Source: GCA-2737725 sp965229355 (GTDB taxonomy: Bacteria > Pseudomonadota > Alphaproteobacteria > Rhodospirillales > Rhodospirillaceae). Taken from it: 64,000 nucleotides of DNA. Within the stretch, counting starts at the first letter, position 1; the number at the start of each line of letters is the position of its first letter. The stretch spans positions 2,666,001 to 2,730,000 of the forward strand of contig OZ245869.1 of NCBI GenBank assembly GCA_965229355.1, read 5' to 3'. Made by a program: the position numbers and the translations under genes. Shown here piece by piece: positions 25,604 through 33,291 of the stretch. Below the pieces are notes generated by a model, which saw nothing but the letters and a program-made list of their open reading frames with translations, was not told the origin of the DNA and ran no database searches.

Positions 25604-25650
25604 CTGGCCTTGCGGGTTCTTCTTCGGGGGCCTTTTCGAATCGCGGTTGG

Positions 25651-25672
25651 CCCCAGGCAAAAATTGCCGGGG
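25651..25672. promoter_or_regulatory. Palindrome GGCAA-AAA-TTGCC flanked by CCC/GGG, candidate FlbD/enhancer site
   Basis: Third copy of the GGCAA-N3-TTGCC element (core 25656-25668), here extended by C-runs and G-runs on the outside (one mismatched pair between). It lies between the fhlB-like and flgB operons, only 5 bp from a perfect CtrA box. Confidence 0.65.
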
Positions 25673-25677
25673 AAGGT

Positions 25678-25692
25678 TTAAGAAACGTTTAA
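25678..25692. promoter_or_regulatory. Perfect CtrA-type box TTAA-GAAACGT-TTAA
   Basis: A full TTAA-N7-TTAA match in the divergent region upstream of flgB-...-flhB-cckA and of the fhlB-like run. In Caulobacter, CtrA (activated through CckA) drives class II flagellar genes. Here the operon it would control ends in cckA itself. Confidence 0.65.
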
Positions 25693-25856
25693 GCCTGAGG
25701 GTTAAAACCTCGAAAAATGTGTTTGTTTTCCGTGCCTTAGATGCCGCTAAGGGGATTCACTACTTGTTAAGGAAGGTGGGTCAATTTTGCCTACCGGCCC
25801 AGCAGTGCATTTGTGGGCCTTGCCGCCCCCCAGGAAGGCTCAACAGGACGACACCG

Positions 25857-26267
25857 ATGGATCTGCATAGTCTCAAGCTGTTTCAGATGGCGATGACGAA
25901 GATGGACTGGGCGTCCCAACGCCAGAAAGTCCTCGCTCAGAACGTCTCGAACGCGGATACCCCAGACTACAAGCCGAAAGACCTTAAAAAGCTCGATTTC
26001 AAAAACGTGCTACGTGACGAAGTGAAGGCCGTGCAGGTCTCGCGCACCAATCCAATGCACGAAAAGGGCACGATCCCCGAGCAAGACCCGTTCCGCTCAC
26101 GCACCTTGATGAAGTCGTTCGAAGAATCACCAGACGGCAACGAAGTCATTTTGGAAGAGCAGATGCAGAAGGTGGGCGATACGCGCAGCGAATACGCGAC
26201 CGCCGTCCAACTGATGCAAAGCAATTTGCGTATGTTGAAGATGGCCTTGGGTAAGGGTGGCGTCTAA
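25857..26267 (+). CDS. flgB: Proximal rod protein FlgB
   Basis: The 136-residue product starts MDLHSLKLFQMAMTKMDWASQRQKVLAQNVSNADTPDYKPKDL (key motif AQNVSNADTPDYKP) and ends with the rod-type helix SEYATAVQLMQSNLRMLKMALG. The frame is open upstream to 25437, but only this ATG gives a FlgB N-terminus, with AGGACGACA upstream. First gene of flgB-flgC-fliE-fliQ-fliR-flhB-cckA. Confidence 0.95.
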   Translation: MDLHSLKLFQMAMTKMDWASQRQKVLAQNVSNADTPDYKPKDLKKLDFKNVLRDEVKAVQVSRTNPMHEKGTIPEQDPFRSRTLMKSFEESPDGNEVILEEQMQKVGDTRSEYATAVQLMQSNLRMLKMALGKGGV

Positions 26268-26312
26268 CGCCGTTTAAGCCAAAACGCCCCAACACAATGC
26301 ACGAGATGAACC

Positions 26313-26723
26313 ATGGATGATCTAAGTATTAGTTCGAAAGTCGCCTCTGCCGGGATGAAGGCGCAAGCCACCCGTCTGCGCGTCATTTCTGAAAACTTGG
26401 CCAACGCTGACTCGACGTCTGAAATTCCAGGTAAAGAACCTTATCGCCGCAAACTTATCACGTTCCGCAACGCCCTGAACAAAGAGCTGGGGGCGGACCA
26501 AGTGAAGGTGAAGCGGATTGAGAACGATAAAACAGCTTTGAAGTCGAAATACGACCCATCGCATCCAGGTGCGAATGCGGAGGGCTATGTGCAAATTCCC
26601 AACGTGAATTCGTTGGTGGAATTGATGGATATGCGTGAAGCCCAGCGGAGCTACGAGGCGAATATGAATATTATTTCAACATCGCGCTCGATGGTCTCGA
26701 AAACGCTGGAACTGCTGAAGTAA
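26313..26723 (+). CDS. flgC: Proximal rod protein FlgC
   Basis: The 136-residue product has the N-terminal KVASAGMKAQATRLRVISENLANADST motif (residues 9-35) and the C-terminal NVNSLVELMDMREAQRSYEANMNIISTSRSMVSKTLELL typical of FlgC. It is 45 bp after flgB and is a normal length for the family. Confidence 0.95.
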   Translation: MDDLSISSKVASAGMKAQATRLRVISENLANADSTSEIPGKEPYRRKLITFRNALNKELGADQVKVKRIENDKTALKSKYDPSHPGANAEGYVQIPNVNSLVELMDMREAQRSYEANMNIISTSRSMVSKTLELLK

Positions 26724-26755
26724 TTGGGGATTGCCCTTAGGGCAAGGAGACGACA

Positions 26756-27076
26756 ATGGTCGATTTCAACGCAGCAATTAGTGCTTATAAACAAGCCGCT
26801 GGCTCGGTCACCTCGGCTGTGTCGGGCAATAAAGCCTCGGCAGTATCAGCTGGTGACGACAATAACTTTGCCAGCATGGTGACAGACAGTTTGCAGCAAG
26901 CCGTCAGCACCGGTCGTCAGGCTGAAGAATTAAGCTTGAAGCAAATTTCTGGCGATGCGGATTTAAAAGATGTCGTGACGGCTGTTGCCAACGCCGAGCA
27001 CACCTTGGAAACCGTTGTGGCCGTGCGCGATAAAGTGCTTTCGGCTTACCAAGAAATCTTACGTATGCCGATCTAA
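26756..27076 (+). CDS. fliE: Hook-basal body protein FliE
   Basis: A 106-residue protein that joins the MS-ring to the rod. The C-terminal half carries the family pattern: FASMVTDSLQQAVSTGRQAEELSLKQISGDADLKDVVTAVANAEHTLETVVAVRDKVLSAYQEILRMPI (residues 38-106, motif AYQEILRMPI). It starts 32 bp after flgC with AAGGAGA upstream. Confidence 0.94.
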   Translation: MVDFNAAISAYKQAAGSVTSAVSGNKASAVSAGDDNNFASMVTDSLQQAVSTGRQAEELSLKQISGDADLKDVVTAVANAEHTLETVVAVRDKVLSAYQEILRMPI

Positions 27077-27100
27077 CGGCATCGCAACGGGAATACGTTT

Positions 27101-27367
27101 ATGAACGAGATGGAAGTTCTGGATATTGCGCGCGATAGCATGTCGACCATGCTGCTGGTGTCTGCGCCAATTTTGATCGTGGGCCTCGTGGTGGGCCTGA
27201 TTATTTCGATCTTCCAAACGTTGACGCATATTCAGGAAATGACGCTGACGTTCATCCCTAAAATTACTGCGGTATTTGCATCTATCATTATTTTCATGCC
27301 GTGGATGCTGCGCGAACTGACGGAATTCAACAATCGTCTCATGGATAAAATTATCGGCCTCGGCTGA
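27101..27367 (+). CDS. fliQ: Flagellar export gate protein FliQ
   Basis: An 88-residue protein with two TM helices (about 17-38 and 51-72) and the family sequences VSAPILIVGLVVGLIISIFQTLTHIQEMTLTFIPKI. It is normal length, 24 bp after fliE and 50 bp before fliR. Confidence 0.95.
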   Translation: MNEMEVLDIARDSMSTMLLVSAPILIVGLVVGLIISIFQTLTHIQEMTLTFIPKITAVFASIIIFMPWMLRELTEFNNRLMDKIIGLG

Positions 27368-27417
27368 TGACGCTCTGGTGACACTTATGTCGTCGCCACA
27401 GGGCGAGGGACACCGTA

Positions 27418-28197
27418 ATGCTTGATGAATTCCTCGCCATAAATACCTTCCATTTTCTGCTGATCTTCGCGCGCCTGTCTGTCATCTTTTATTTGATGCC
27501 GGGCATCTCGGCGGGTTACGTGCCTGCGCGTATCCGTTTGCTGCTAGCTCTGTTCGTGACCCTGATCATTCTGCCACTGGTCAAGGATACGTTGCCCGGT
27601 GAACCAGCGGGGGCTGCCGAATTGGTGTGGCTGATTACTGCTGAAGTGCTGATTGGTGGTTTTTTCGCAGCCATTACGCAGGTCATCATGGGTTCACTGA
27701 TGCTGGCCGGTGAAGTGATTTCCACCTCAACGGGGCTCACCAACGCATTCGTGGATGACTTGGTGTCGGAAGAGCAAACCGCCATTGTGATCGGCTTGAT
27801 GAACATTGTGGCAGTGGTGCTGATGTTCACCACTGGCTTGCATCAATTAATGTTGGGCACGATTGTCGACAGTTATTCGTTGATGCGTCCGGGCGATCCG
27901 CTCATGACGGAGGACATGCTCAGCATCATCTCAACCATGTTTAACCAGGCATTTTACATGGGCTTAAAGCTCGCCTCGCCATTTCTGGTGTTCGAGCTTC
28001 TGTTCCAGTTTGCGAATGGTGTGTTGTCGCGTTTGTCGCCGCAACTCAACGTGTTTTTCGTAGCACTTCCTGCGCAAAATCTGATCGGTATGGCGATCCT
28101 TATGATCTCATTGCCGACGCTGATGATGGCCTTCCTTGGATTTTTCGAGAACTCTCTCGAAAACTTCATGAATCCAGGAGCTGTCAATGGCGGATGA
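27418..28197 (+). CDS. fliR: Flagellar export gate protein FliR
   Basis: The 259-residue product has about six TM helices and the FliR pattern: LLIFARLSVIFYLMPGISAGYVPARIRLLLALFVT at the start, TEVLIG-like segment ITAEVLIGGFFAAI, and SPQLNVFFVALPAQNLIGMAIL near the end. It overlaps flhB by 11 bp, so translation is coupled. Confidence 0.95.
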   Translation: MLDEFLAINTFHFLLIFARLSVIFYLMPGISAGYVPARIRLLLALFVTLIILPLVKDTLPGEPAGAAELVWLITAEVLIGGFFAAITQVIMGSLMLAGEVISTSTGLTNAFVDDLVSEEQTAIVIGLMNIVAVVLMFTTGLHQLMLGTIVDSYSLMRPGDPLMTEDMLSIISTMFNQAFYMGLKLASPFLVFELLFQFANGVLSRLSPQLNVFFVALPAQNLIGMAILMISLPTLMMAFLGFFENSLENFMNPGAVNGG

Positions 28198-29257
28198 TAA
28201 CGACGATAAAACAGAAGAACCTACGGGAAAACGATTATCCAAGGCCCAGGAGGACGGGGACGTCCCCCTCTCTAAAGAGGTTGGCCACCTTCTCATGATC
28301 CTCGGTATTCTTGTTGTGGTTGGCACCATGGCGCCTTGGATCACAAAAGACCTGATCGGTTTGCTGCGTGCGTTTATTGAACGCCCGCACATGATGCACA
28401 CTGATATTGAATCGATGCGCGACATGCTGGTTCAAATGGTCTGGCGCGTGGGCTTGCTGCTCGCGATGCCGGTTGGGGTGTTCGTGATTGTTGCCTTCGT
28501 GTCGACCATGGGGCAGGTGGGCTTCCTGTATACGCCTAAAAAGATTATGCCCAAGCTGAGCAACATGAACCCGATCTCGGGTGCGAAGCAGTTGTTCTCA
28601 ACGCAATCGCTTGTGGAAGCCGCCAAAAGCATGGCGAAGGTTGGCATCATTATCGTCGTGCTCAGTGCGATGGTGGTACCTGCTTTGAGGCACCCCGATC
28701 AAATTATCGACCAGGATTTGGTGACGACGGTTGGCCAAACGAAAACCCTGGTCGTGATGCTGTTGTTCTTCACCGCCATCGTCATGGCCGTCATTGCAGC
28801 GTTGGATACGGCGTATCAGCGCTGGCAGCACAAAGAAAAGCTGAAGATGACAAAGCAAGAGGTGAAGGACGAACATAAGGACATGGAAGGTGACCCGAAG
28901 GTCAAAGGCAAAATCCGTGCCTTGCGTTTAGAGCGTCACAAGAAACGCATGATGGCCAACGTACCAAAGGCCACCGTGATTATTACCAACCCGACCCACT
29001 TTGCCGTGGCGCTGAAGTACGACATGGATGCCATGGGCGCGCCGACTGTTGTGGCGAAGGGGGCTGATTACCTCGCTTTGCGTATTCGTGAGCTTGCGAA
29101 GACCCACGAGGTGCCAATTGTCGAGAACCCGCCGCTGGCGCGTGCACTTTATGCTGCGGTTGAGGTTGATCAAGAGATTCCGGCAGAGCACTATAAGGCG
29201 GTGGCCGAGGTTATCGGCTTCGTCATGCGTCTGAAGGGCAAACTGCTTGCCAACTAA
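28187..29257 (+). CDS. flhB: Flagellar export switch protein FlhB
   Basis: The 356-residue product has four TM helices (about 34-51, 88-108, 151-167, 187-208) and a cytoplasmic domain with the self-cleavage motif NPTH at residues 268-271 (VIITNPTHFAVALKYD). The N-terminus DKTEEPTGKRLSKAQEDGDVPLSKE is typical. It is followed by cckA, whose TTG start overlaps its last codons. Confidence 0.96.
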   Translation: MADDNDDKTEEPTGKRLSKAQEDGDVPLSKEVGHLLMILGILVVVGTMAPWITKDLIGLLRAFIERPHMMHTDIESMRDMLVQMVWRVGLLLAMPVGVFVIVAFVSTMGQVGFLYTPKKIMPKLSNMNPISGAKQLFSTQSLVEAAKSMAKVGIIIVVLSAMVVPALRHPDQIIDQDLVTTVGQTKTLVVMLLFFTAIVMAVIAALDTAYQRWQHKEKLKMTKQEVKDEHKDMEGDPKVKGKIRALRLERHKKRMMANVPKATVIITNPTHFAVALKYDMDAMGAPTVVAKGADYLALRIRELAKTHEVPIVENPPLARALYAAVEVDQEIPAEHYKAVAEVIGFVMRLKGKLLAN

Positions 29258-31703
29258 GTTTGGGGGCGGCGATCGGTTCAGGATCGCTGCAAGTATCACG
29301 GCAGGTTTAAGCGCGATTGGCGCAGGTGCTGCGATTGGTGCACCTGAAGATGTGCGCGTGGGCTTGCTGGTGATGGCGGGCATTGCCAGTGCTGCGTCCT
29401 TCGGGTTTTCGGCTTTTGGTGGACGGCGCAAGGCTGAAGACCAAGCGGTCAAGACGCTTGCGGTTGTGATTGATCGCATGTCAGCGATGCGTGTGCTCAC
29501 TGACCGCGAAGGCCGCGTTCTGTATGCTAATGCTGCGGCGAAGGATTGGCTGCGCGGTGAAGAGCCTTTGAATGCTTTTAATCGTCGGGCTGCGTTCCCC
29601 GATGAAGATCAAGATATTATAGATCGCTTGCGTCAGGCTGTTGCTGCGGCTGCGCCCTTCGATGTGGAAGTCGCGGTGAATGGCGACAGCCCCGAGCCCG
29701 AATATATGCGCATCTCATTGACGGCGTTGCCGGTTGATAAGGGTGTGCTTTTGTGGCGCTTGGATGATGTGACTGGTCGCCATGCTATCGAGGATGTGCT
29801 GAACCAGCAGTACCAGAACCTTGCTGACTTTTTGCACTTCATGCCCATCGGTGTGTACTCGGCTGATATCGATGGCAATGTGACGTTTGCCAATCAGCGC
29901 TTTGCCGAATGGTTGGGTCGCACGCCCGATACGATGCTTGGCACAAAGCTTGACGAATTCTTAGGCGGTGGCGTGCGCCCGCAAGCCGACGGCGAATGGC
30001 GCGGCGAAGTGCAGTTCAAATCGGCGGCGGGCGATGTCGTGCCGGCGTTGGTTCTGCAAAGTACCTATGACGATGCAGGCATTACCCGCACACGAACGTT
30101 GGTGGTTCGTGATGGTGTGATGCGCGATCAGGCTGCACCATCGGGCCGTGTCGCGTATGAACGATTCCGCGTGCTGTTTAATGCAGCCCCTGTGGCTATT
30201 GCGATTACCGACCCCGATGGCGTGATTGTCGATTGCAATACGGCCTTTGAAGCGTTGGCCGATCAGCCGCGTGCAGGCCTCATTGGCGGACCGTTATCTG
30301 AGCGGTTGATGGCGGATGATCGTAAAGACTTCAATGCGGAGCTGAACAAAGTGCTTTCGGGAGAAAGCGCTGGTGTGCATCTAGATACGCGTCTGCACGG
30401 CAGCAAAATGTCGCAAGCCGCCGTTTACTTAGGTCCGCTGACCGAGCCTGCGGCAGGTGGCGTGGATGAAATTGAAGGTGCGGTTGCGCACTTCATCGAT
30501 ACCACCGAACAGAAAAACCTCGAAGTGCAGTTTGCCCAAGCGCAGAAAATGCAAGCCATGGGGCAGTTGGCCGGTGGCGTGGCGCACGACTTCAACAACT
30601 TGCTGACGGCTATGATCGGCTTCTGCGATCTGCTTTTGCAACGTCATGCGGCAGGCGACCCATCGTTTGCTGATATTATGCAGATCAAACAAAACGCCAA
30701 TCGCGCGGCGAACTTAGTGCGTCAATTGCTGGCGTTCTCGCGCAAACAGCCGTTGCAGCCGAAGAATTTGAATCCGACAGATGCATTGACCGAGTTATCG
30801 CATCTCTTGACGCGTCTGATTGGTGAATCCATCGAATTTAAGCTGATGCACGGGCGTGAAATTGGCTTTGTGCGGATGGACCCTGGCCAGTTTGATCAGA
30901 TGATTATCAACTTAGCCGTCAATGCACGCGATGCAATGATGGGCGGCGGCACACTCAGTATTACCACGTCGGCCGTCACGTTCGATAAGCCTCCGCAATT
31001 GGGAGCTGAGCAACTTTCAGCAGGTCGCTATGTTCGGATCGAAGTGTCAGATAGCGGTACGGGTATCGCGCCTGAAAATTTAGCCCGCATTTTCGAGCCG
31101 TTCTTCTCGACCAAAAAAGAAGTGCCGGGTGCTGGGACTGGTTTAGGCTTGGCCACAGTGTACGGCGTTGTGCGCCAAACAGGTGGCTTTATTCAGGTGG
31201 ACTCAAGCCTTGGGCATGGCGCGAAGTTCATCATTCACTTGCCGCGTGTCGAGGATGGTGAAGCTGCAAGTGCGGCGAAGAAAACGCAGAACGCCGCAGA
31301 AACAACGCTTGAACCGCCGAAAGATTTGGCTGGTCATGGCACCATATTGCTGGTCGAGGATGAAGATGCCGTGCGCGTCTTTGCAGCGCGAGCGTTGAAG
31401 AACAAAGGCTACAAGGTGCTTGAAGCGCGCACCGGTGAACAAGCGCTCGACATTCTGCATGACCAAGCAAACATTGATCTGATGATCACTGATATGATGA
31501 TGCCGGGCATGGATGGCGGTACGCTTGCGCGTCTTATTCGTGTTGAGCGTCCTGAAATTAAGATCATTCTTATTTCAGGTTACTCAGAAGAAATTGCGCG
31601 GGGTGAAGTGGCGACGGGGCAGGACTTCCACTTCTTACCGAAGCCCTTCAGCCTGGGTCAGTTGGCGACTAAAGTTAAGGAAGTTCTGGGGGAAACTGTT
31701 TAG
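29247..31703 (+). CDS. cckA: CckA-type hybrid sensor histidine kinase
   Basis: CckA feeds phosphate through ChpT to CtrA and CpdR, and its kinase/phosphatase switch sets the cell cycle and class II flagellar genes. The 818-residue product has two weak TM helices (about 12-32 and 36-56), three PAS-like regions (about 70-180, 190-295, 300-425), the HisKA box QKMQAMGQLAGGVAHDFNNLL with His at 447, the ATPase motifs NLAVNARDAM (555-564), DSGTGI and GTGLGLATVYG, and a receiver with the acidic pocket LLVEDED, Asp 749 and Lys in FLPKPF. The start is TTG 29247 inside the end of flhB, with AAGGG 8 nt upstream; it is needed to keep both TM helices. Neighbouring flhB-cckA order recurs in alphaproteobacteria. 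Confidence 0.9.
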   Translation: MPTKFGGGDRFRIAASITAGLSAIGAGAAIGAPEDVRVGLLVMAGIASAASFGFSAFGGRRKAEDQAVKTLAVVIDRMSAMRVLTDREGRVLYANAAAKDWLRGEEPLNAFNRRAAFPDEDQDIIDRLRQAVAAAAPFDVEVAVNGDSPEPEYMRISLTALPVDKGVLLWRLDDVTGRHAIEDVLNQQYQNLADFLHFMPIGVYSADIDGNVTFANQRFAEWLGRTPDTMLGTKLDEFLGGGVRPQADGEWRGEVQFKSAAGDVVPALVLQSTYDDAGITRTRTLVVRDGVMRDQAAPSGRVAYERFRVLFNAAPVAIAITDPDGVIVDCNTAFEALADQPRAGLIGGPLSERLMADDRKDFNAELNKVLSGESAGVHLDTRLHGSKMSQAAVYLGPLTEPAAGGVDEIEGAVAHFIDTTEQKNLEVQFAQAQKMQAMGQLAGGVAHDFNNLLTAMIGFCDLLLQRHAAGDPSFADIMQIKQNANRAANLVRQLLAFSRKQPLQPKNLNPTDALTELSHLLTRLIGESIEFKLMHGREIGFVRMDPGQFDQMIINLAVNARDAMMGGGTLSITTSAVTFDKPPQLGAEQLSAGRYVRIEVSDSGTGIAPENLARIFEPFFSTKKEVPGAGTGLGLATVYGVVRQTGGFIQVDSSLGHGAKFIIHLPRVEDGEAASAAKKTQNAAETTLEPPKDLAGHGTILLVEDEDAVRVFAARALKNKGYKVLEARTGEQALDILHDQANIDLMITDMMMPGMDGGTLARLIRVERPEIKIILISGYSEEIARGEVATGQDFHFLPKPFSLGQLATKVKEVLGETV

Positions 31704-31763
31704 AGGTTTCGGGGCCACGTTCCTGCTTTTGCAGGCTCAGAGCAGGGAAAACTGGGGGATTGC

Positions 31764-32585
31764 GTGGAGAAAAAGCTTCCATTCATTATTCTGGCCTGTT
31801 CGCTTATCGCGTGTAGCGCTGCCCATGCTGAACAAACGTGGCGCGCGCTTGACGCGGATAACACGCTTCTCATCGACACGACCAAAGGTCAGATCATCGT
31901 TGAACTGAATCCGCTGGCAGCGCCATTAGGTGTGGCGCGGATCAAACAGCTTACGCGTGACGGCACCTATAACGGCTTGCAGTTTCACCGCGTCATTGAC
32001 GGCTTCGTCGCGCAGACGGGAAATCCCAACAATAAAGACGGCGGTGCATCACAGCATCCGGACCTGGCCCCAGAGTTTACGTTCAAGCTTGAGCCGCAGA
32101 TGTTCACCGTTCCAGTTCAATACACCACCGATGCGATCACGGGCTTTATGGGCGCGTTCCCGTTTCAAGCAGAACCCAAAGAGATTGCGGTAAAACTCAA
32201 ACGCTCTCCGCGCGCTTGGGGCGCATACTGTGCGGGCGCTCTCGGCATGGGCCGTCAGGACGCGGCCAACACCGCCAACAGCGAAATCTTTTTCATGCGC
32301 GATGCGTCACGTCGCCTGGATCATGATTACACGATGGTGGGCATGACGGTTGTGGGCTTGGATGTCATCCGAGCGCTTAACGTCGGTGAGCCCCCGCGAC
32401 AACCCGATCTTATGAAAGGTGTTCGTGTCCTTGCCGATCTTCCCGCCATAGAACGCCCGCCCATTGCTGTGATGAACACAAAGGGTGCCGCATTCGCTGA
32501 GATTGCCGCGAAAACGCGTCGGGCCAAGGGGGCTGATTTCTCGGTCTGTGATGTCAGCGTGCCCGTGCGCCGTATGACGCGCTAA
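31764..32585 (+). CDS. Exported cyclophilin-type peptidyl-prolyl isomerase
   Basis: The 273-residue precursor starts at GTG 31764 after GGGGGA. The N-terminus has a signal segment with a possible lipobox (LIAC, Cys 17) or a cleavage after AHA (residue 22). The cyclophilin core is clear: LLIDTTKGQIIVELNPLAAPLGVARI, FHRVIDGFVAQTGNP, and GALGMGRQDAANTANSEIFFM. The loop between (SQHPDLAPEFTF ... FPFQAEPKEIAVKLKRSPRAWGAYCAG) is longer than in PpiA. A C-terminal 40-residue tail ends in FSVCDVSVPVRR. It acts in the periplasm on proline folding. It follows cckA by 60 bp but is probably its own unit. Confidence 0.85.
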   Translation: MEKKLPFIILACSLIACSAAHAEQTWRALDADNTLLIDTTKGQIIVELNPLAAPLGVARIKQLTRDGTYNGLQFHRVIDGFVAQTGNPNNKDGGASQHPDLAPEFTFKLEPQMFTVPVQYTTDAITGFMGAFPFQAEPKEIAVKLKRSPRAWGAYCAGALGMGRQDAANTANSEIFFMRDASRRLDHDYTMVGMTVVGLDVIRALNVGEPPRQPDLMKGVRVLADLPAIERPPIAVMNTKGAAFAEIAAKTRRAKGADFSVCDVSVPVRRMTR

Positions 32586-32919
32586 CTGATGCGCCGAAAA
32601 ACTGAGACAGCGAAACCTGACGCCACAATCGCCTGTGACCGGTGAGTGATCATACCTTGTGAGCGCGCCTTTAACAGAAGGCCGGCATCCGTATTTAAAA
32701 ATGTGTATATATTACATATACTTATATGATTTGAGTGGGTGCTGATGACACCGGACGCATAACAATTCTTCAACTAATAAGTGTTGCGCTGCCACAAATG
32801 GTATCAGACTATGACTTTTCGCAAGTGCGAAACTGATCCACGACAGACCCTAGCGAGTATAAGGTCATAACGTGGGCACGACTTGCTCGTTAAAAAATAA
32901 AACGAACTGTCAGTCTGAG
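32586..32919. other. 334-bp intergenic region ahead of the small-protein/MHYT-kinase operon
   Basis: No gene recognised. There is an AT-rich block at about 32690-32730 (several TATAT steps) that looks like promoter DNA, and a perfect hairpin TTTCGC-AAGT-GCGAAA at 32817-32832. A GTG at 32872 could extend the next gene upstream. No terminator with a T-run was seen after the cyclophilin gene. Confidence 0.6.
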
Positions 32920-33291
32920 ATGTCATTGGTAAACGTGTGGTTGACCCACAGGTTGTTCCCCAGAAGGGCAAACATCCTGCGGGCCGTTTTTTTGTCTGCC
33001 GCTCTGGCTGTCATTTTGACGGCGGCGGTGGTCATGCCGCAATTGCAGGCTCGCCCCAATGCACAGGTGGCGGCGGTCTTTCCGCCGTGGTGGTCGCGCG
33101 ATGCGGTGTTCAACGCGGTCAGCCAAAGTGGCGTTGCTATTGTCTCGGCCGGTGTCACACCGAATATCCTGATCGTTTCGTCAGACAATATGAATGCCTT
33201 GGGGCGCCTTTATAAAAGCGGCGCTTGGAGCCTGATCACAACCAACGGCCTTGCGGACTGCTTCGCTTTTTTACCTGAGCAGGGCGCATGA
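32920..33291 (+). CDS. Small one-TM protein with undescribed periplasmic domain, paralogue of 60412-60768
   Basis: The 123-residue product has a basic N-terminus (residues 1-20), one TM helix (about 21-41, LRAVFLSAALAVILTAAVVM) and a periplasmic domain of about 75 residues: AQVAAVFPPWWSRDAVFNAVSQSGVA ... ILIVSSDN, then LYKSGAWSLITTNGLADCF. I recognise no known family, but a second copy is found at 60412-60768 with AQVAVVFAPWLSADDAFARV and DQGAWAVLDPIVAGSC at the same places, including the Cys near the end. The gene's last 4 bases overlap the start of an MHYT histidine kinase. The start could also be GTG 32872 (after AAGG), adding 16 residues. Confidence 0.65.
   Translation: MSLVNVWLTHRLFPRRANILRAVFLSAALAVILTAAVVMPQLQARPNAQVAAVFPPWWSRDAVFNAVSQSGVAIVSAGVTPNILIVSSDNMNALGRLYKSGAWSLITTNGLADCFAFLPEQGA

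Noticed and set aside
25775..25790. Sigma-54-like GGTGGG...TTTTGC for flgB
   Set aside because: GG-N9-GC, one base short; the neighbouring perfect CtrA box is a better promoter candidate.
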